The notes beneath the pieces are model-generated. The model searched no databases and was not told the origin of the DNA. It saw nothing but the letters and a program-made list of their open reading frames with translations. From assembly GCA_002402465.1 (NCBI GenBank), contig DHFW01000023.1, positions 1 to 15,351 on the forward strand: a DNA stretch of 15,351 nt. The letters are read 5' to 3'. This document shows, piece by piece, positions 15,321 to 15,351 of this stretch. Each line of letters opens with the position of its first letter. The stretch's first letter is position 1. The translations under genes and the position numbers were made by a program. Source of the DNA: Bacteroidales bacterium UBA4814 (lineage in GTDB: Bacteria > Bacteroidota > Bacteroidia > Bacteroidales > UBA7960).

Positions 15321-15351
15321 GACTTGGTAGCTCAGCAGGTAGAGCACATCC
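15321..15351 (+). tRNA. tRNA gene, 5' part only
   Basis: The last 31 bases fit a tRNA: a 7-base acceptor strand (GACTTGG), T8 and A9, a D arm with GCTC (15330-15333) pairing with GAGC (15342-15345) around the AGCAGGTA loop, A26 and the first five anticodon-stem bases CATCC. The window ends before the anticodon, so the amino acid cannot be read. Confidence 0.9.

Noticed and set aside
15321..15351. Assigning the tRNA to lysine
   Set aside because: The acceptor and D-arm sequence would suit tRNA-Lys of Bacteroidota, but the anticodon is outside the window.
1..15351. Mobile element, CRISPR, toxin-antitoxin or defence system
   Set aside because: No transposase, integrase, cas-like, nuclease or phage protein and no spaced-repeat array is present on either strand.

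Overview
The window reads as ordinary chromosome of a Bacteroidota bacterium. Four independent signs agree: a type IX secretion (T9SS) C-terminal sorting domain on the first protein, a lipoprotein with an acidic lipoprotein-export-like stretch after its cysteine, promoter-like TAnnTTTG boxes of the Bacteroidota sigma factor ahead of several genes, and start codons without Shine-Dalgarno sequences. The long form of IspG also fits this phylum. Genus cannot be fixed from the sequence alone. Genes are densely packed; no gap between genes exceeds about 185 bases.

Layout. 1-1721: 3' part of a large secreted repeat protein (225-bp tandem Ig-like repeats, a VTGGGFI-type domain, T9SS tail), closed by a strong terminator. 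1906-2406: small lipoprotein. 2497-4836: exported-TPR / membrane / SpoIIE-type phosphatase sensor. 4837-4967: spacer with two clusters of 7-bp tandem repeats. 4968-6761: ispG, an isoprenoid (MEP) pathway enzyme. 6843-9661: trkA-trkH potassium uptake operon with its own promoter. 9763-10662: family 2 glycosyltransferase. 10731-11273: thioredoxin-type glutathione peroxidase. On the minus strand follow a two-gene unit (acidic 154-aa protein of unknown function, then manA-type mannose-6-phosphate isomerase, 12842-11377) and a short-chain dehydrogenase (13840-13028). Divergent from the latter is a YghO-like GNAT-fold protein (14000-15172). The window ends inside a tRNA gene (15321 onward).

How the genes fit together. 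Apart from trkA-trkH (regulator plus channel) and the acidic-protein/manA pair, neighbours do not form an evident pathway; this looks like a mix of housekeeping and envelope genes. I found no phage, transposon, CRISPR, toxin-antitoxin or biosynthetic cluster, and no convincing new multi-gene system. The most interesting points are small: recently homogenised repeats in the secreted protein, heptad repeats before ispG, a TrkA whose first nucleotide-binding motif is degenerate, and palindromes at two predicted promoters.
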